This document shows, piece by piece, positions 12,181 to 24,761 of a stretch of DNA of 64,000 bases (its first letter is position 1; each line of letters begins with the position of its first letter). The notes below the pieces were generated by a model that did no database searches, was not told the origin of the DNA, and saw only the letters and a program-made list of their open reading frames with translations. Both the position numbers and the translations under genes were made by a program. The stretch is taken from assembly GCA_022575985.1 (NCBI GenBank), contig JAKSXM010000002.1, positions 17,285,001-17,349,000 on the forward strand, read 5' to 3'. The DNA is from Anagrus nilaparvatae (Eukaryota > Arthropoda > Insecta > Hymenoptera > Mymaridae).

Positions 12181-12188
12181 TTAGCAGG
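12181..12188 (+). repeat. Right target-site duplication of the giant palindromic element
   Basis: TTAGCAGG immediately follows the right terminus GTCTTG at 12180 and matches 2040-2047 exactly. Confidence 0.85.
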
Positions 12189-15100
12189 GGATTAATAACA
12201 TGAACATACCACTACTATTAAAAAGTTAAGATAATTCACCATTTAGTTTACAAGTTATTAAACTCCAAAGTTCAATTCTTATACATTGTTAATATAGGAA
12301 AACGCGTGAAAATGCATTGAAATCTAGCGTCTTTTTGTAAATGCTTCTAAACGAAACGTCAGATGTGAACGAAAATTAATTTTAAAGTTAATGAATAGAA
12401 TTAAAATATCATTTTAAAATTTGAAGGGAATTGACCATTTTGTATCAGAAATATTAAACTCCAAAGTTAAAAAAAAAAAAATTTTTTTTCTTAATTTTAT
12501 AATATTTTAACTTTTATTCATTTTTATTAATTATCAATTTTTATAAAAAAAATAAAGTATTCATCAATGAAAATAATCATAATTTTTTTCTGAAGTTCGT
12601 AATAAACAAATATTTTTATTTTTACTTATTTTTGATTTTTTTGAACTTCACGAAATAATTCGCTAGGTTCGCTAGCATTAACCGAACAACAACCTTAACA
12701 TAGGAATCAAATGGCGGACCTCAAAAATAGTATAAAATTTTCTGCGACTGTGGCGAGAAAATACGTCTTTTACTACTTTCGGGCCGCAGTACAGAAAATC
12801 GTATTTATTTTTAAATTTCTCAAAATTTACGGAAGAGTTTTTTATAATGTTTATCACAGTTAGAAAAAAAACTATTAAGGAATTTTTTGAAATACTTTTT
12901 ATATTATTTTGTAGATGTTAACAATATTAAATAAATGAAATAAATAAAGAAAATTATAATTGTCGAGTATCTCTAGTAACTTTTAGAACACGTGGCTGGA
13001 ATTGGTATTTCGCGCGTTTTAAAATAATCGAGTAAAGAAGAAAATATTTTAAAAATACTTAAGAGTCTTTCTTTGCCAAAACAGCAATGGTGGGCAGGTC
13101 GGGTCCTCGGATCAGCCTCAAATTTTTCCCATGTTTTTATAACATAAAGATAGGAAAATCCTGAAATTTGTAGCCTTCTAGATCTTAAACAGCCCGAGTT
13201 ATGGCCAACCAAACTCATTAGGCGGCTCTCGGCCAGCGTTAGTGCTTTTCGGGAAAATGGTTAAAAATCATAAATTTAAGCTTGAAAAAAAATTCTGAAA
13301 GAGTATATGACGCATTATTTTTTTTTACTACTTAATTCGGACAAAAAACTAAAAAAAAAAAATTTGAATGGACATCGATATGACCCGTGTTTTCTGGTAG
13401 TTTGAACCTTCAGAAAACCGAAAAAAATCGTGAACAAGAAATCGGAGATAGGTGCCAAAAAGATTTTTCCACTTTTATGTCAAAAACTGCCTTTTTTCGT
13501 AACTGAGCTACCCGATTTTCGAAAATTTTTATTTTAGGGGTTTTTCACGGTATTTTTCGGGATTTTTGTTTAAAACAAGTTAAAACAAGTTCAAAAATAA
13601 TAGAAAAAAGGATTCAGCATCGGTTTTTAGCAATATTTAGACATTTATAAGCTAGAAAACCTGTTTTTATTTTTTGCTTTTTTTCAAATTTGGTTTTATT
13701 ACTTTTTCTTGCATCTTAGGCTGTTTTTAATCTATGTAAGAGTTAAACTGATAAATATTGATAATTTTTAGTCCAAATTAATTGTTACATACCATTAAGA
13801 TGACCTAAAATAATTATTTTAATGCGCTACAATGATGGAACCCGAGAGTCCCAATTTTTTAATTCTTGTTAAAATGAAGTAATTATACTTTTCTACCTTA
13901 AATATTTTGTCTATTTTATTTTTATCTCATAAAATATATTTTTCCAAGCAAATAAAACTCCATTAAATATTATATGCCCAAATATTTTTCATTTTTACAC
14001 GTTTATAACCAATTTTTTCAATTTTATACAATACGTATAATTTTCACTTATTATACATATTTTCAAGCTGTAAAATTAATTTAACAAGGGGAGTTCAATA
14101 CATTAGGAACACAAATTACATCAAATGGTTATGAATGATTTTATTATGTTGAAAAAATGCCGAATACCCTCCGTTCATTCCAATGGGCCTTCTGAGCCTA
14201 GAAACGCAGAGCTCAATGAAATAGGGTTTTTTGGTAATATTCAATGAAACGCTAAAACCTCACAAATTAACCAAAACTCTTCTAGTTGGTCTTATTTTTT
14301 TGGTGCAAGTGTCACCTTTTAAACGCCGTAAACCGCGATTTTTCATCATTAATTTTTTTATTAATGTAGCCAATTAACCAAATGGCCATTTTTGGCTAAA
14401 AATGACCAATTTTTAAATTCCTGCCAAATTTGTAATTTTTGACGAAAATGGGTTTTACAAGTCTCAAAATATTTCCGCAAGCTTCAAGTTTCCAAAAATT
14501 TTTTACTCGTCTCATTTCCTTGAGTCGTTTTTAAGATACGGTTCTTCAAAGTTAACATTAAAAATTATCTTTTTATAAAACCATAAAATTGGGACTCTGA
14601 CTTCAAATTATCATATCTGATTAACAAATAATTGAAAAAAGTAGAATTTAAAGTAAAAGTTGAATTTATTTCAAACTTTGATTTGAAAAGCAAGTCTTCA
14701 TCCTCGTTAAAAAAACTATGAAAAAAAAAATAAAATGAAAAGTTTACAATTTCTTTCTTTTTCTAGGAGGGTGATAAAATAAAATTATGATGTCCGAAAT
14801 GGGGAGGATTGAACTTGTATGTGACAAATCAGACAAGGGGTAGGAAGGTCTCAAAAACCTTAAAAAAATCGTGGACGTCATTTATGGAAGACCCCTGTAT
14901 GCATACATGGTTTTTTGCAAAAATGTAAGTAAAAAAAGTTTAATATTAACCTTTTAGCTTTAGTTAGTAATTTCCTTGGCAAATCAAAGTTGAATCGCGA
15001 GAATCTAATATTGCAATAGTTAGCACTTCGAAATTAATTTCAAGGTATAATAATTGTGTCAAGTTGAAAATTTGGACTTCCGAACCTTAAAAACATTTGG

Positions 15101-15220
15101 AACAATAGCCTAAATTAAGATTTTTGGTAGTTATCTTAATAATGCTGTTATTTATCATTTTTTGCATTTAAAAGAAAAATAATTTTGATTTCTTGGCCCC
15201 AATAGTACATTTTTATTCAA
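12189..15220. other. Non-coding region with old repeat fragments
   Basis: No convincing gene. 12960-13260 is a GC-richer island containing CAGCCCGAGTTATGGCC and is likely an old dispersed repeat; the 81-codon minus ORF over it lacks recognisable domains. 14790-14890 shares a block around TCCATAAATGACGTCCA (read on the minus strand) with 1498-1560, marking another dispersed repeat family. Confidence 0.4.
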
Positions 15221-15224
15221 GGAA

Positions 15225-15409
15225 GCAAAAAAAAGAATGGCCCAGATCGCACGTTAATTAGCATCCGAGGCGAAGCCGAGGAAAAGGGAAATAGAAAATA
15301 ATTTTTCTTTCTCAGTGGAGAGAAAACGCGTTTTTTTCGATCTTGATGCGGATCGAAAAAAGTGTTTTCGACCCGCTAGGAAGAAAAATTATTTTCTATT
15401 TTCCTTAAA
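15225..15409. repeat. Dispersed repeat with CCGAGGCGAAGCCGAGG block and foldback
   Basis: A block ATGGCCCAGATCGCACG, then CCGAGGCGAAGCCGAGG, is followed by a foldback whose arms are 15287-15310 and 15381-15404 (AAATAGAAAATAATTTTTCT). An inner hairpin TTTTTTCGATC lies at 15331-15361. Related copies lie at about 22560-22700 and, inverted, at 50755-50835. Confidence 0.6.
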
Positions 15410-15862
15410 ATAAAAATCTATTTCTGGCTGATCATTTTGATAACGAAAGAAATTTTTATTTGCTGTAAAAGTATTATACTTTTACAGGCACGTAGCCAGG
15501 GAGGGAGGAGCCCAGGTTGCTTTAGCCCCCCCTCCCAAAATTTTTTTTTTTAAATGTATTTTTTTCAAAAGTTGGGATAAAATGCAGTTTGGAAAGGGAA
15601 ATTTTACATTAAAGCCCCCCCCCCCCTCAAAGCCCTTCCTGAACGAAAATTCTGCATAAGTATACCTGACTCTTATGACAAAAAATTAATAATGTTTGCT
15701 TCGAATACAGAACATTCATTATTTTATTTTAATAGTATGAAAATATCACTTACAAGAAATTTTTTTTTATTTAATTTTTTCACAGTTTTAAAAATTTGAA
15801 TTAAAAATATAAGTGCTGCAACAAATTTTAACTTACCAACATTTGCGTGAAAACAGTTTTAT

Positions 15863-17066
15863 TTAAGGGACATTTTAGGGGAACATCTTTTTTGAAATCG
15901 AAAATTTTTTTTTTGCATATATCACTTCATATATGTCTCAAGAGTATATAAAAAAAATTTTTATTTTAAATTCCCTCTCTAAGTATATTTTTTGGCCTGT
16001 TTTGCGCGCCCTGTCAAACTTACATTTTTAAGAAATTAAACAAATAGCTTTTTTATTCTAAGAAAATAGATTCATTTTTCTCTCATTATACTTGTTACTA
16101 TTTTTGAATAGTAAGAAGTTGTGATAGAGCTACTTTTGGATGTAAATTATGCAGCAAATTTTGCGAATTTTCGCGGTTGCTTACAAAGCCAAACTTCACA
16201 GTACCAAAATGGCCAAAAATGGGGAATGGTATCAGAAACAGGAAAATAATCATCTTCAAGCCAAGCGTAAGGAGGCAAATGGGTTATTTTATTAGCCTGG
16301 AATAACTACTGACTGAAAAAAATTAATTAAAAAAAAAATTAACCTTCTAAAAAAATTCCTTTTTTTAAAAAAACCACGTTTTTACACCTTTTAATTAACT
16401 TATCTGCAAAAATACAGGACCGATTTTAATGTTTATGGTCTAGATTATTTTGCTATGAGTTGCTCTAAACGAAAAAAACAAAACACAAAAAAAAATTTCA
16501 TTAAAAGTATCAAAAAACTTGTTTTGAAACTTTAAACTCGTTTTTCTCGAAACAGGTATTTTAAAAACGGTGGGCAAGATTGCGCATTAACTATATCACA
16601 GATTTACTTCATATTTGCAAAGTAGTTAAAAAAATATATTTTTCAGGGGCTGACTTCGAGTTTTTTTAAAAAAATGTCCTCAAAAATATTTTACAGCTAC
16701 TTTAGTCCTAAAAATTTAGGCCTTTTTTTGCATTTTAACTTTAAACAGCCGCCATTTTTTTTGTAGTTACTTTTTTTGAAAAAACTCGAAGTCAGCCCCT
16801 GGCAATTGGTTTAAACTCTTACCAAATTTTTTTTTTTTTTTTTTGGATAAGCCAAACTGGAGTTATCCTGCCCACCGATTTTGTAAGTGCCTTCTTTACG
16901 CACGTGTGACGCGGAAGTGACGTCACAAAAATAAATATATTATTTTTTTTTGTAAATTTTAATACTTATTTAAAATAATAAAAAAACATTCACTCAAAAA
17001 TCTATTACCGTTTTTTCACAATCCTTACTCAAAAAACAGTACCTGTTCCCCTAAAATGTCCCTTAA
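15863..17066. mobile_element. 1.2-kb TTAA-flanked inverted-repeat element (piggyBac-like MITE)
   Basis: Perfect 19-bp terminal inverted repeats GGGACATTTTAGGGGAACA (15867-15885 and 17044-17062) are flanked on both sides by TTAA. A TTAA duplication is the hallmark of piggyBac-superfamily insertion. Inside, a second imperfect inverted pair contains CAGGGGCTGACTTCGAG (near 16645 and 16790) and CGGTGGGCA (near 16570 and 16870). There is no ORF of useful length, so it is non-autonomous. Confidence 0.75.
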
Positions 17067-17304
17067 TTAAGAAAATAATTACTTTTAAATATTTCTAATT
17101 TATTATTTTTTGTCACTAAATTTTAAATCAAAATTATATAACCTTTGGTGGCAAATTAGATTTATTTTCTCAGTTATGTTAATTTTTGTAAATTTAATTA
17201 TTAAATTAATTTATATAAGATTTATTTTTATCGATAAGAATTACCCTTAAAACGATTTAAAACAAACAACTCCCGAGGTGAATTTTTTTTACGATTCGTT
17301 TTTA

Positions 17305-17370
17305 AGCGTTGGTGGTAGCGGAATTTGAACCTAGGATCCTTAAGACGCAAGGCTCAAACGCTGCCCCGAA
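17305..17370 (-). other. tRNA-like fragment with pol III B-box-like motif
   Basis: On the minus strand the sequence contains GGTTCAAATTCC (17331-17320), close to the RNA polymerase III B box, preceded by a segment resembling a D arm and anticodon arm (GCGTTTGAGC, then GCGTCTTAAGG). The acceptor stem does not pair convincingly, so I see a tRNA pseudogene or SINE head rather than a working tRNA gene. Confidence 0.3.
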
Positions 17371-18750
17371 ACCGTATACGTTACTTTAAAAGGTCTAATT
17401 TGTTACATCAAATATTTTACTATCGGTAGTCGAGGGAAACAACGACTGCTTGTGGATTCTATGGAAGGGTAGCGAAGCTTTGTATTGCTGATCACTAATT
17501 ATCTGTCTAGGTTCGTATGCCCGTAATTTTTATGATTCAATAAATTTTAGATAATACTTCGGGTAAAAAAAGTTATTTTACAAAATATTGAGAAACCTAA
17601 AATAAACCTAAAAACCTAAAATCTTTGGAAAAATCAAGTTGCAGAGGTCCAGAGGGGCGCATATCCCCCGGTGGCTACCGGGGCGAGCGAAGCAAGTCGG
17701 AGGCAGCTTGTACCCTATATTATATAATTCAAACAATAACTAAATACATTTTTTGGGTAATCAGTTAAAAATAAATAATATTTTGTGAGGTTTGAAGGAT
17801 CTTTTTTATTTAATCAAAATTACATAAAAATAGTGTTTATAAATTTAATACACAGTAATACAAAATAGGTATTATCTTATGTACATACTTATTCTATAAT
17901 AATTAAAAAAAAATTAGTGATTCATAAAAATGCATATTTAATGCGATTAATTACTCAAGTAAGTAATAATTTGCAAAATGTAAATTTAACAATGTTTTGA
18001 ATAAAAATCATTATCATGCTGTTAAATTTAAATTTATTTCAATTAAGCATAATCATTTAATGAATATTAATCCATTATTTATACAGTATTTTTTTACACT
18101 GCATAATATTTACTTTATTTTTTTCTTAATTTTCAAAAAAATTTGTAATATTTAGATTTACTATTTAAAAATTAAATGAAAATTAATAACAAGAAGTTAA
18201 AGAAAAAATAAAAATAATCGAAATTTTAATTTAAAATTTACCTGCAATTTCTTGTGAATATTCATAGTTATTCATAACTAAACAAATCATAAATACTAAA
18301 TGTTATTTTATGCGCTTAATAAGATTACCTTAAATTTTAAAATTAATCTTTAATTACTTAAATAATATTAACAAATTTTAGATATTACTTTAAACCTTAC
18401 CTAATACATAAAACCTTAAATAATTCCACAATAAAGATAACTTATAATTTAATAATCTAATATTTTACATAACTTTTTAGGTGAAAACTTCTAGCTTAGA
18501 TATTTATTTGTTTTATTTACAAATATTGAAAATAAAATATTTTTTAGAGTACAAACTATAAAAGTAATCTCTTCCTTAATGTTAGAATTCATAATTAAAC
18601 AACAGATTTGTTTCCATGCACACAATTGTTTTCTATTATCACAACATTATAAAATCTATATGAACCAATCCTTTCATCAGTTTGGTAACCAAAATATAAA
18701 ATATCAAAATTTGAAAAAAAATATGTTTCTGCCTGGTAATATATAATGCT
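17371..18750. other. Non-coding region and 3' flank of the first zinc-finger gene
   Basis: Up to about 17,720 there is moderately GC-richer sequence of unknown kind (CCCCCGGTGGCTACCGGGG forms a hairpin near 17670). From 17,730 to 18,750 it is very AT-rich and probably includes the 3' UTR of the minus-strand gene at 18751-21819. Confidence 0.35.
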
Positions 18751-18793
18751 TTAGTATCTCCATGGGTTTCCTGTGTCAAAATTTTCTATGATT

Positions 18794-18829
<36 letters not shown>

Positions 18830-21819
18830 GAAGACCACAAATCTTCAAGAGGATCCTCTATGTAAATACATTTCATTTGCTCATCTTTCTCCAATTTGAC
18901 TGCCGGACATTTTTCAAATTTAAATTCAGAAGACTGCAACATTCCCTTTGTTATTTTTTGGATGCTATTGGGGTTTGTTATACTTGATGTTTGCTCAATA
19001 TTTTCAACTATACATGATGATACATCCTTTTCTTCTTTTATATAAGGAGGTTCTGGTTTTATATCAACTAGGGTGCTTTCAATTAGACTTGATGATGAAA
19101 TTGCCGCATTTTCCACAGAAGAAATTTCTGGTTTTATCTCATCTACAGTAAAATGTGAAGTTTCTAATCGCCAACTTTCTTCAATTTCTAATTCATTTTG
19201 TATTCCATAGTTGACGTCATTGGTTAACTCTTGCTTGATAGATGTTTCGATTATTACAGAAGATTCTTGACTAGTTTGGGAATTATTTAATTTTATTGAT
19301 TGCAAATCAACGGTACTTGCTGTTTTATCTGAAACTATTGGGCTTGTTACTGTATCTAAAACAAATGTACTTATTGTATTTGAAACTACTGTGCTAGTTG
19401 TTGCTTTTGAAACTTTAGTTATATCTGACCCAAATGTAGCTAATGTTGTAATTTTAGCAACTGTACTTAAAAATGTATCTGGAATAAATGTAGATACTGT
19501 TGTATTTGAACATTTTTTACTTGCTGTTGTATCAAATGCAACTGTATTTGCTGCATCTGAAACAACTGTACTAGTCGTGTCATCATCTAAGACAATTTTA
19601 CTTATTAGTGAATCTGAAACAACTGAACTTGTCTTGCCACAAGGAACCTCTTTTTTAACATCTAATATTCCAGGAATTTTTTCATCTTTTAATCGAGAAT
19701 TAGGAGCAGAAGCTTGTAGTAAAATTTCTTTCAACTTTTTATTTATATCATCTCCAAATTTCGTAGGTGGAATTACCAATATTTCAATATTACTTTTACC
19801 TGGGTTTTTTTTAAACGGAAACGGTGTCATTTTTATATCCATTGCACTTTTTCTCAAAGGTTTTGATGTTTTGTTTGTGATTATTTTGCTGAATTTATTA
19901 TCAGTGGGGGTTAGCTTTTGATTTGATACTTTAGGGAATCCTTTAACATTTTGAAAAACTGTACTAGTCTGTAAACTAGAAGTATCAGTTGGATAATTCT
20001 TATCCAAAACTTTTTTAATATTATCTTTGGGTTTGGCAGGAAAAGTTTGTATAATTTCAACTTCCTCGATTTCATCATCATAATTTGATTCCATAACATT
20101 CATACTTTTGCTCATTATGTTACTTTTTGAAGGTGCTAGTAAAATATCAGAAACAGATTGCCCAGATGTTTCATTAATTTTTGATGTTTCAATCGCATTT
20201 ATTTCGCTCAAAACTTTCTTAATATTCTTTTTGGATTCAACAATGGGAATTTCTAAAATTTGAATTTCATTAGATTCTTCATCATTTTTTGATTCTATAA
20301 CATTTGCATTGTTTTGAGATGGTGTTGGTAATATATCCGAAGTAGCTTGTACAGATTCAATTTCTGATGCTTTAATTACATTTAGGTCACCTAAAGGTTT
20401 TTTAATATCGTTTTTAGTATCAGTTTCGGGAATTCCAATAACTTCATTTTCAATTATTTTTGAATCATTTTTTGATTCCATAGCATTCGCGCTTTTACTT
20501 ATGCCGCTATTGGTTGATGTCGTTGGTAATATATCAGGAATAATTTTTTCTGATATTTCTTTAGTTTCCGATCTTTGAATCGTGTTTACATCTTTGTTTA
20601 CGAAATTAATTTTTGCTGACTCTATCTTAATCTCAATTATATTGTTTGTATCAAGTATTTTTAACGGAATGGAATTTTTTTCTTTGCAAACGATTTCAGG
20701 TTCTACCGGCTCAAAATTTTGTGACGAATTTAAGATATCGTGAAAACCTATCTTTTTGTTAATATTTTTGATACTTCTCACTGGTGGAATTACCGTCGTA
20801 TTACTTTTTTCTTGATTGTTTTGTAATGGCATGAGTTTTATTTTTTTGTTTTCGATTTCATTCCCCGAAAATGTTGATGTGAGACTTTTATCATTCAATT
20901 CATGTGACTTAAGATGAGAAATAAGGCGCTTTTTGTACAAAAATTTTTTACCACAGATTTCACAAGTAATTTTTCTTCTTAAATGTAATTTTTTATGCAA
21001 TGTAAGGCTACTCTGTTTAGAAAAATTTTTTCCACATTCATTACATTCATAATATTTTTTTGAGCAAACATGAATATTTAATTCACTTTCATAATTAAAA
21101 ACTAAGTCACATACTTTACATCTATAAGCATGTGTTAGTTCATGTCTTCTTAAGTATTTTAGTTGGGCAAATGCTTTTCCACATGCTCTACACTTATGTG
21201 GTTTTAGGCCAGTATGATTGAATTTATGAATTTGAAGAGTACTTTCTGTTGCAAAATTACGTCCACAATCATCACATTTATAATCTTTATTAATATGAGC
21301 ACTTTTGTGTTTAACATAATCTGCATGGTTAAATGTTTTTTCACATATTTTACAAAAAAAGCGTTTTTTACTTGCATGTAGAGTTTTATGTAAACTCAAA
21401 GCGTTTGGTTGAGAAAATGACTGTCCACATAATTCACATAAATATGGTTTTTCACCCGTATGAGTTCGCTTGTGCTTTCGAATATTGCTACTGTGTGCAA
21501 AAGTTTTTCCACATATATCGCAAATGTAAGGTTTTTCACCAGTATGGCTTCGTTTGTGTTGCCATAGGATGTATCGATACCTAAAACTTTTTTTACATAT
21601 ATCGCATTTATATGGCTTCCCTCTCGTGTGAATACGTCGATGTTGAATTAAATTTTCTGGTAATTTAAAACATTTGTCACAAAAATCACACTTATATTTT
21701 CCATCTGTATGAACTGTTTTATGTCTAGTTAGTTCATTTGATGATTTAAAAGCCTGACCACATACTGTACATCTGAAGGCTCTAATTGTACAGCTTTCAG
21801 CAACTAAAGTTCGATACAT
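18751..21819 (-). CDS. C2H2 zinc-finger protein with long acidic, Ser/Thr-rich tail (1022 aa)
   Basis: A single uninterrupted frame encodes a probable nuclear DNA-binding regulator. Residues ~16-305 hold eleven C2H2 fingers, most of the classical form with TGEKPY-type linkers; finger 9 ends in cysteine instead of the last histidine. The remaining ~700 residues look disordered: three or four imperfect ~60-residue repeats (SDILP..., MESKND..., NIKKVL...) at ~430-620, then a stretch rich in Thr, Ser and Val at ~770-870. Three short acidic segments containing IKPE/IKQE/VKLE look like sumoylation sites. The last 35 residues hold a run of twelve glutamates and end GNPWRY. The ATG at 21819 is preceded in frame by a TAG, so this start is firm for this exon. 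Fingers of this type bind DNA in tandem; targets are unknown. No orthologue is recognised. Confidence 0.85.
18790..18832 (-). repeat. GAA/GAG microsatellite coding poly-glutamate
   Basis: TTC/CTC triplets on the plus strand encode the glutamate run near the C-terminus of the zinc-finger protein. Such a run is prone to length change between individuals. Confidence 0.7.
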
Positions 21820-23150
21820 TTTAAAACTTAAAAACTAACCTATCAAGAGTTTAAATTCTATCTTTTGAAAAATTTATTTTAAATTATCCTTAATTAATGT
21901 TCCTTGAAAAATTTTGCGCCTCAACTGTAATTCACAGGATCTAAGCACCAAAACTTCTGTCAATTTTCCTAAAATAAATAAATTTTGTTTAATACTTTTT
22001 ATCATAAATAAAAGTATAATAATAATAATAATAATCTAGTTCTATATAAAATTTATTTCATTCCATATTAAAATAAAGAAACTTTTTAGGGTAAGAAATG
22101 TTGTGAGAAATGTTTTGTTCTGAAAGTATCCAATAAAATTTTGTAAACATATATTTTTTTGGAAGTTTTGAACTCTGCAAAGTAAGTAAAAATGAGCACC
22201 CATAATAAAAAGGTAATAATAAACGAATTTACTTTAGAAAAATTGAAAGAAGCTGATTGTAAAAATCGATTAATTTTTTTTTAAACATTTTGTCTTACAA
22301 AGTAAATTACGTGCATGAATTTCTTAAAAATGCATATAATTTTAATTTTGTTTCTTCAGTATTCTAAATTTTTAAATGCAGAATTTAAAGTATAGGAGTA
22401 ATTAAAAATCTCTATAATTAGCAATAAAATTTCTTTTTTATCTATTTTATTTAATTAATGTTTGAATCTATTAAGTTCCTCTGCTTGAATTTCGCTTCAA
22501 TTGCTAGTAAATTTTAATTAATAGTAAATTTTTAAATAAGGGAGCAAAAAAATGGCAGTTCAATACTTTTAATCGCAGTTTACCACGTTTCTCTAAGTTA
22601 AAAATGTTCTATTTCTTTCTCAGTGGAGAGAAAAGGCATTTTTTTAATCCCGTATTGGGGCGAAAAAAAGGTTTTCGACTCACTAGTAAGAAAATAAACT
22701 AATATAGTTTAATTCAAGGCAATTTGCTCAAGCAATTCAAACAGAGTAACCCAACAATCAGATAATTAAATTATATAAAATTTATTTTTTAGTCTATTAA
22801 GAAGCACAAAATTAATAACTAAGCAAAAAAAAAAAGCAATTACTTATGGTTTACTACTATTGGGTTGATAAAATTAACACGTTCTTTTTCATGTTGATAA
22901 GTATATTTTTAAGTGTAAGTTGCTTTTATTTAATTTACATTTAATAATAAAACAAAAATTAACGAAATAATTTTTGAGTTATGATAAAATTTTTCTTATA
23001 TAAGTGGGAAACCATAAATTTTTCAAAAGGAAAGCTATAAGCAGAAATTTAAAATATCCATGCATTCTAGATATATTTTGGCCATTTTAGGTAAATTTTT
23101 ATTTATTTTTATAGTAGTAGTATTTTTATCATATTTTTGAAATGTGTATA
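21820..23150. other. Upstream region of zinc-finger gene 1, no further gene seen
   Basis: Contains an AAT microsatellite (about 22018-22036) and a divergent copy (about 22560-22700) of the repeat at 15225-15409, recognised by TTTCTCAGTGGAGAGAAAA. The promoter of the minus-strand zinc-finger gene should lie just above 21820 but no core element is evident. Confidence 0.4.
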
Positions 23151-23509
23151 ACCATTAGGGGCGCCATTCACTGGTCATAATTGTCGTTGTCCATCCGGGG
23201 TAGTTTTCCGAATCCCGAAAATTAAGTATACAAACTTTCTAATGCAGAATAATTAAAACTAGAAGGGTTGTAAGGCAAATTCCTAAAAATCAGTGCATAT
23301 TTGATAAAATATCAGAAATTATTAATTGTAAAAAACAAAAAATTACCATGAAATAATTTTGATGCATTCTGATTTTACAAATTCGGAAATTAATTTTTCT
23401 ACGAAATACATTTATGGGTCTGTTTTCGAAAAATCTAGATTTCAAGGTTCTGAGAAATGACCCGGATGGACAACGGCAGTTATGACCATTGAATGGCGGC
23501 CACCATTAG
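23151..23509. mobile_element. 343-bp MITE with 8-bp duplication ACCATTAG
   Basis: The element at 23159-23501 has inverted ends of about 45 bases (GGGCGCCATTCACTGGTCAT and GTTGTCCATCCGGG on the left, mirrored on the right with a few differences). Both flanks are ACCATTAG (23151-23158 and 23502-23509). The length of the duplication suggests hAT- or P-type integration. It has no coding capacity. Confidence 0.75.
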
Positions 23510-24761
23510 TATTGGGTATTGGTTCGGTTATAAATAACAGTTCAGATATCATAATTTGTTGAATGACATTTAATCTATCCGAGCAATTTCATATACATAT
23601 ACTCGTTCATCGGAAATTTGTGTTAGTTTTTATTCCTCCTATGAAGGTTTTAATAAAAAAATCGCTAGTAAGATATTTGCTTTCTTGGGATATTGATGGT
23701 ATTCAGTATTTATATAAAAAGCATTACGAGAAGCATTAGTACCTGAAGTTCTAATAATTAAAGTATGCAATCCAAATTTAGCACCTTTACCCTAGATACT
23801 ATTAGCCCATACCGAAATTTGTTTAAATCTTAATTTAACAACCAATCATCTCTTTAAAAAGAAAAGTTTTCCTCTTCACTTTCTTGGTCAATGGCCAACT
23901 TGGGGACACAAAGCGCACTTCCGCGTAACATGCCCTATGCTTTTAAAATTAATGTGAAATGTTTATTCAAAGAACTTTGGAGATTATAGATATCGTTTAA
24001 ATTTTCTTATGGATTTAATTCTTGTTTTTATGAGTATTACTTGTCGTTTTTAATGAGATTTTTAACAAAAGAAATCTGGTTTAGGATTTGAATAAAATAT
24101 GAAAACTAGTTTAATTCTACACGGTGATGCTACTTATTGGTTAAATTTTCATCTAGATTAGATGAAATTTCAATCGATTTAGTCAAAATGTAACCAAAAA
24201 CTAGAATATTAAATAAAATTGTTTTAATTTGAATACTACATGGTTAGACTGCTTTGAGTTTAAACAACCCCATTAAAAATCCGGCTGCGGAAAGAAATTC
24301 GCAAAAAACTTTTCTTTTATAAACATTAAAAAATCGAATTTTTGGCTAATTTTGCAAATTCGATTTACTCAAACGCTATTGGGAAGTGAAGCGTCTGACG
24401 CGATGCCTAGAAATATACTAACTTTTTTTACCGTAAAATGACATGTAATTTTATATTAATTTACACCTCTTTTTCGTCTGAATTAAATATCAAAAGAGCA
24501 ACAAAAAATTATATAATATTATTAATTTTAATTTCGTGGGTTATAATTGGTTTATTAAAGGTTGAAAAAGCTAATAACGTATACTCCTTTACTTTTTCAC
24601 AAGAAAATATTGCATAACAAAAAATATACAAGCATAAAGATAAAATATAATAGTACTATAATTTCAGTTAATCAATAATAACCATATTTTCTAACAATTC
24701 TGAAAATATTCAAGAACATTACTGCAGTAGTAATGCCTAAATTACCTTTATTTGTATGTAA
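23510..24761. other. Intergenic region, nothing recognised
   Basis: AT-rich sequence with no ORF, repeat or RNA gene that I can support. The last ~200 bases are likely 3' UTR of the next minus-strand zinc-finger gene. Confidence 0.4.

Noticed and set aside
17305..17370. Functional tRNA gene
   Set aside because: The B-box-like motif has an extra base and the acceptor stem does not pair; at best a pseudogene or SINE head.
19391..19921. 176-codon plus-strand ORF
   Set aside because: Opposite-strand shadow of the zinc-finger protein tail; repeats of VV/TTV reflect the antisense of its Thr/Ser/Val-rich region.
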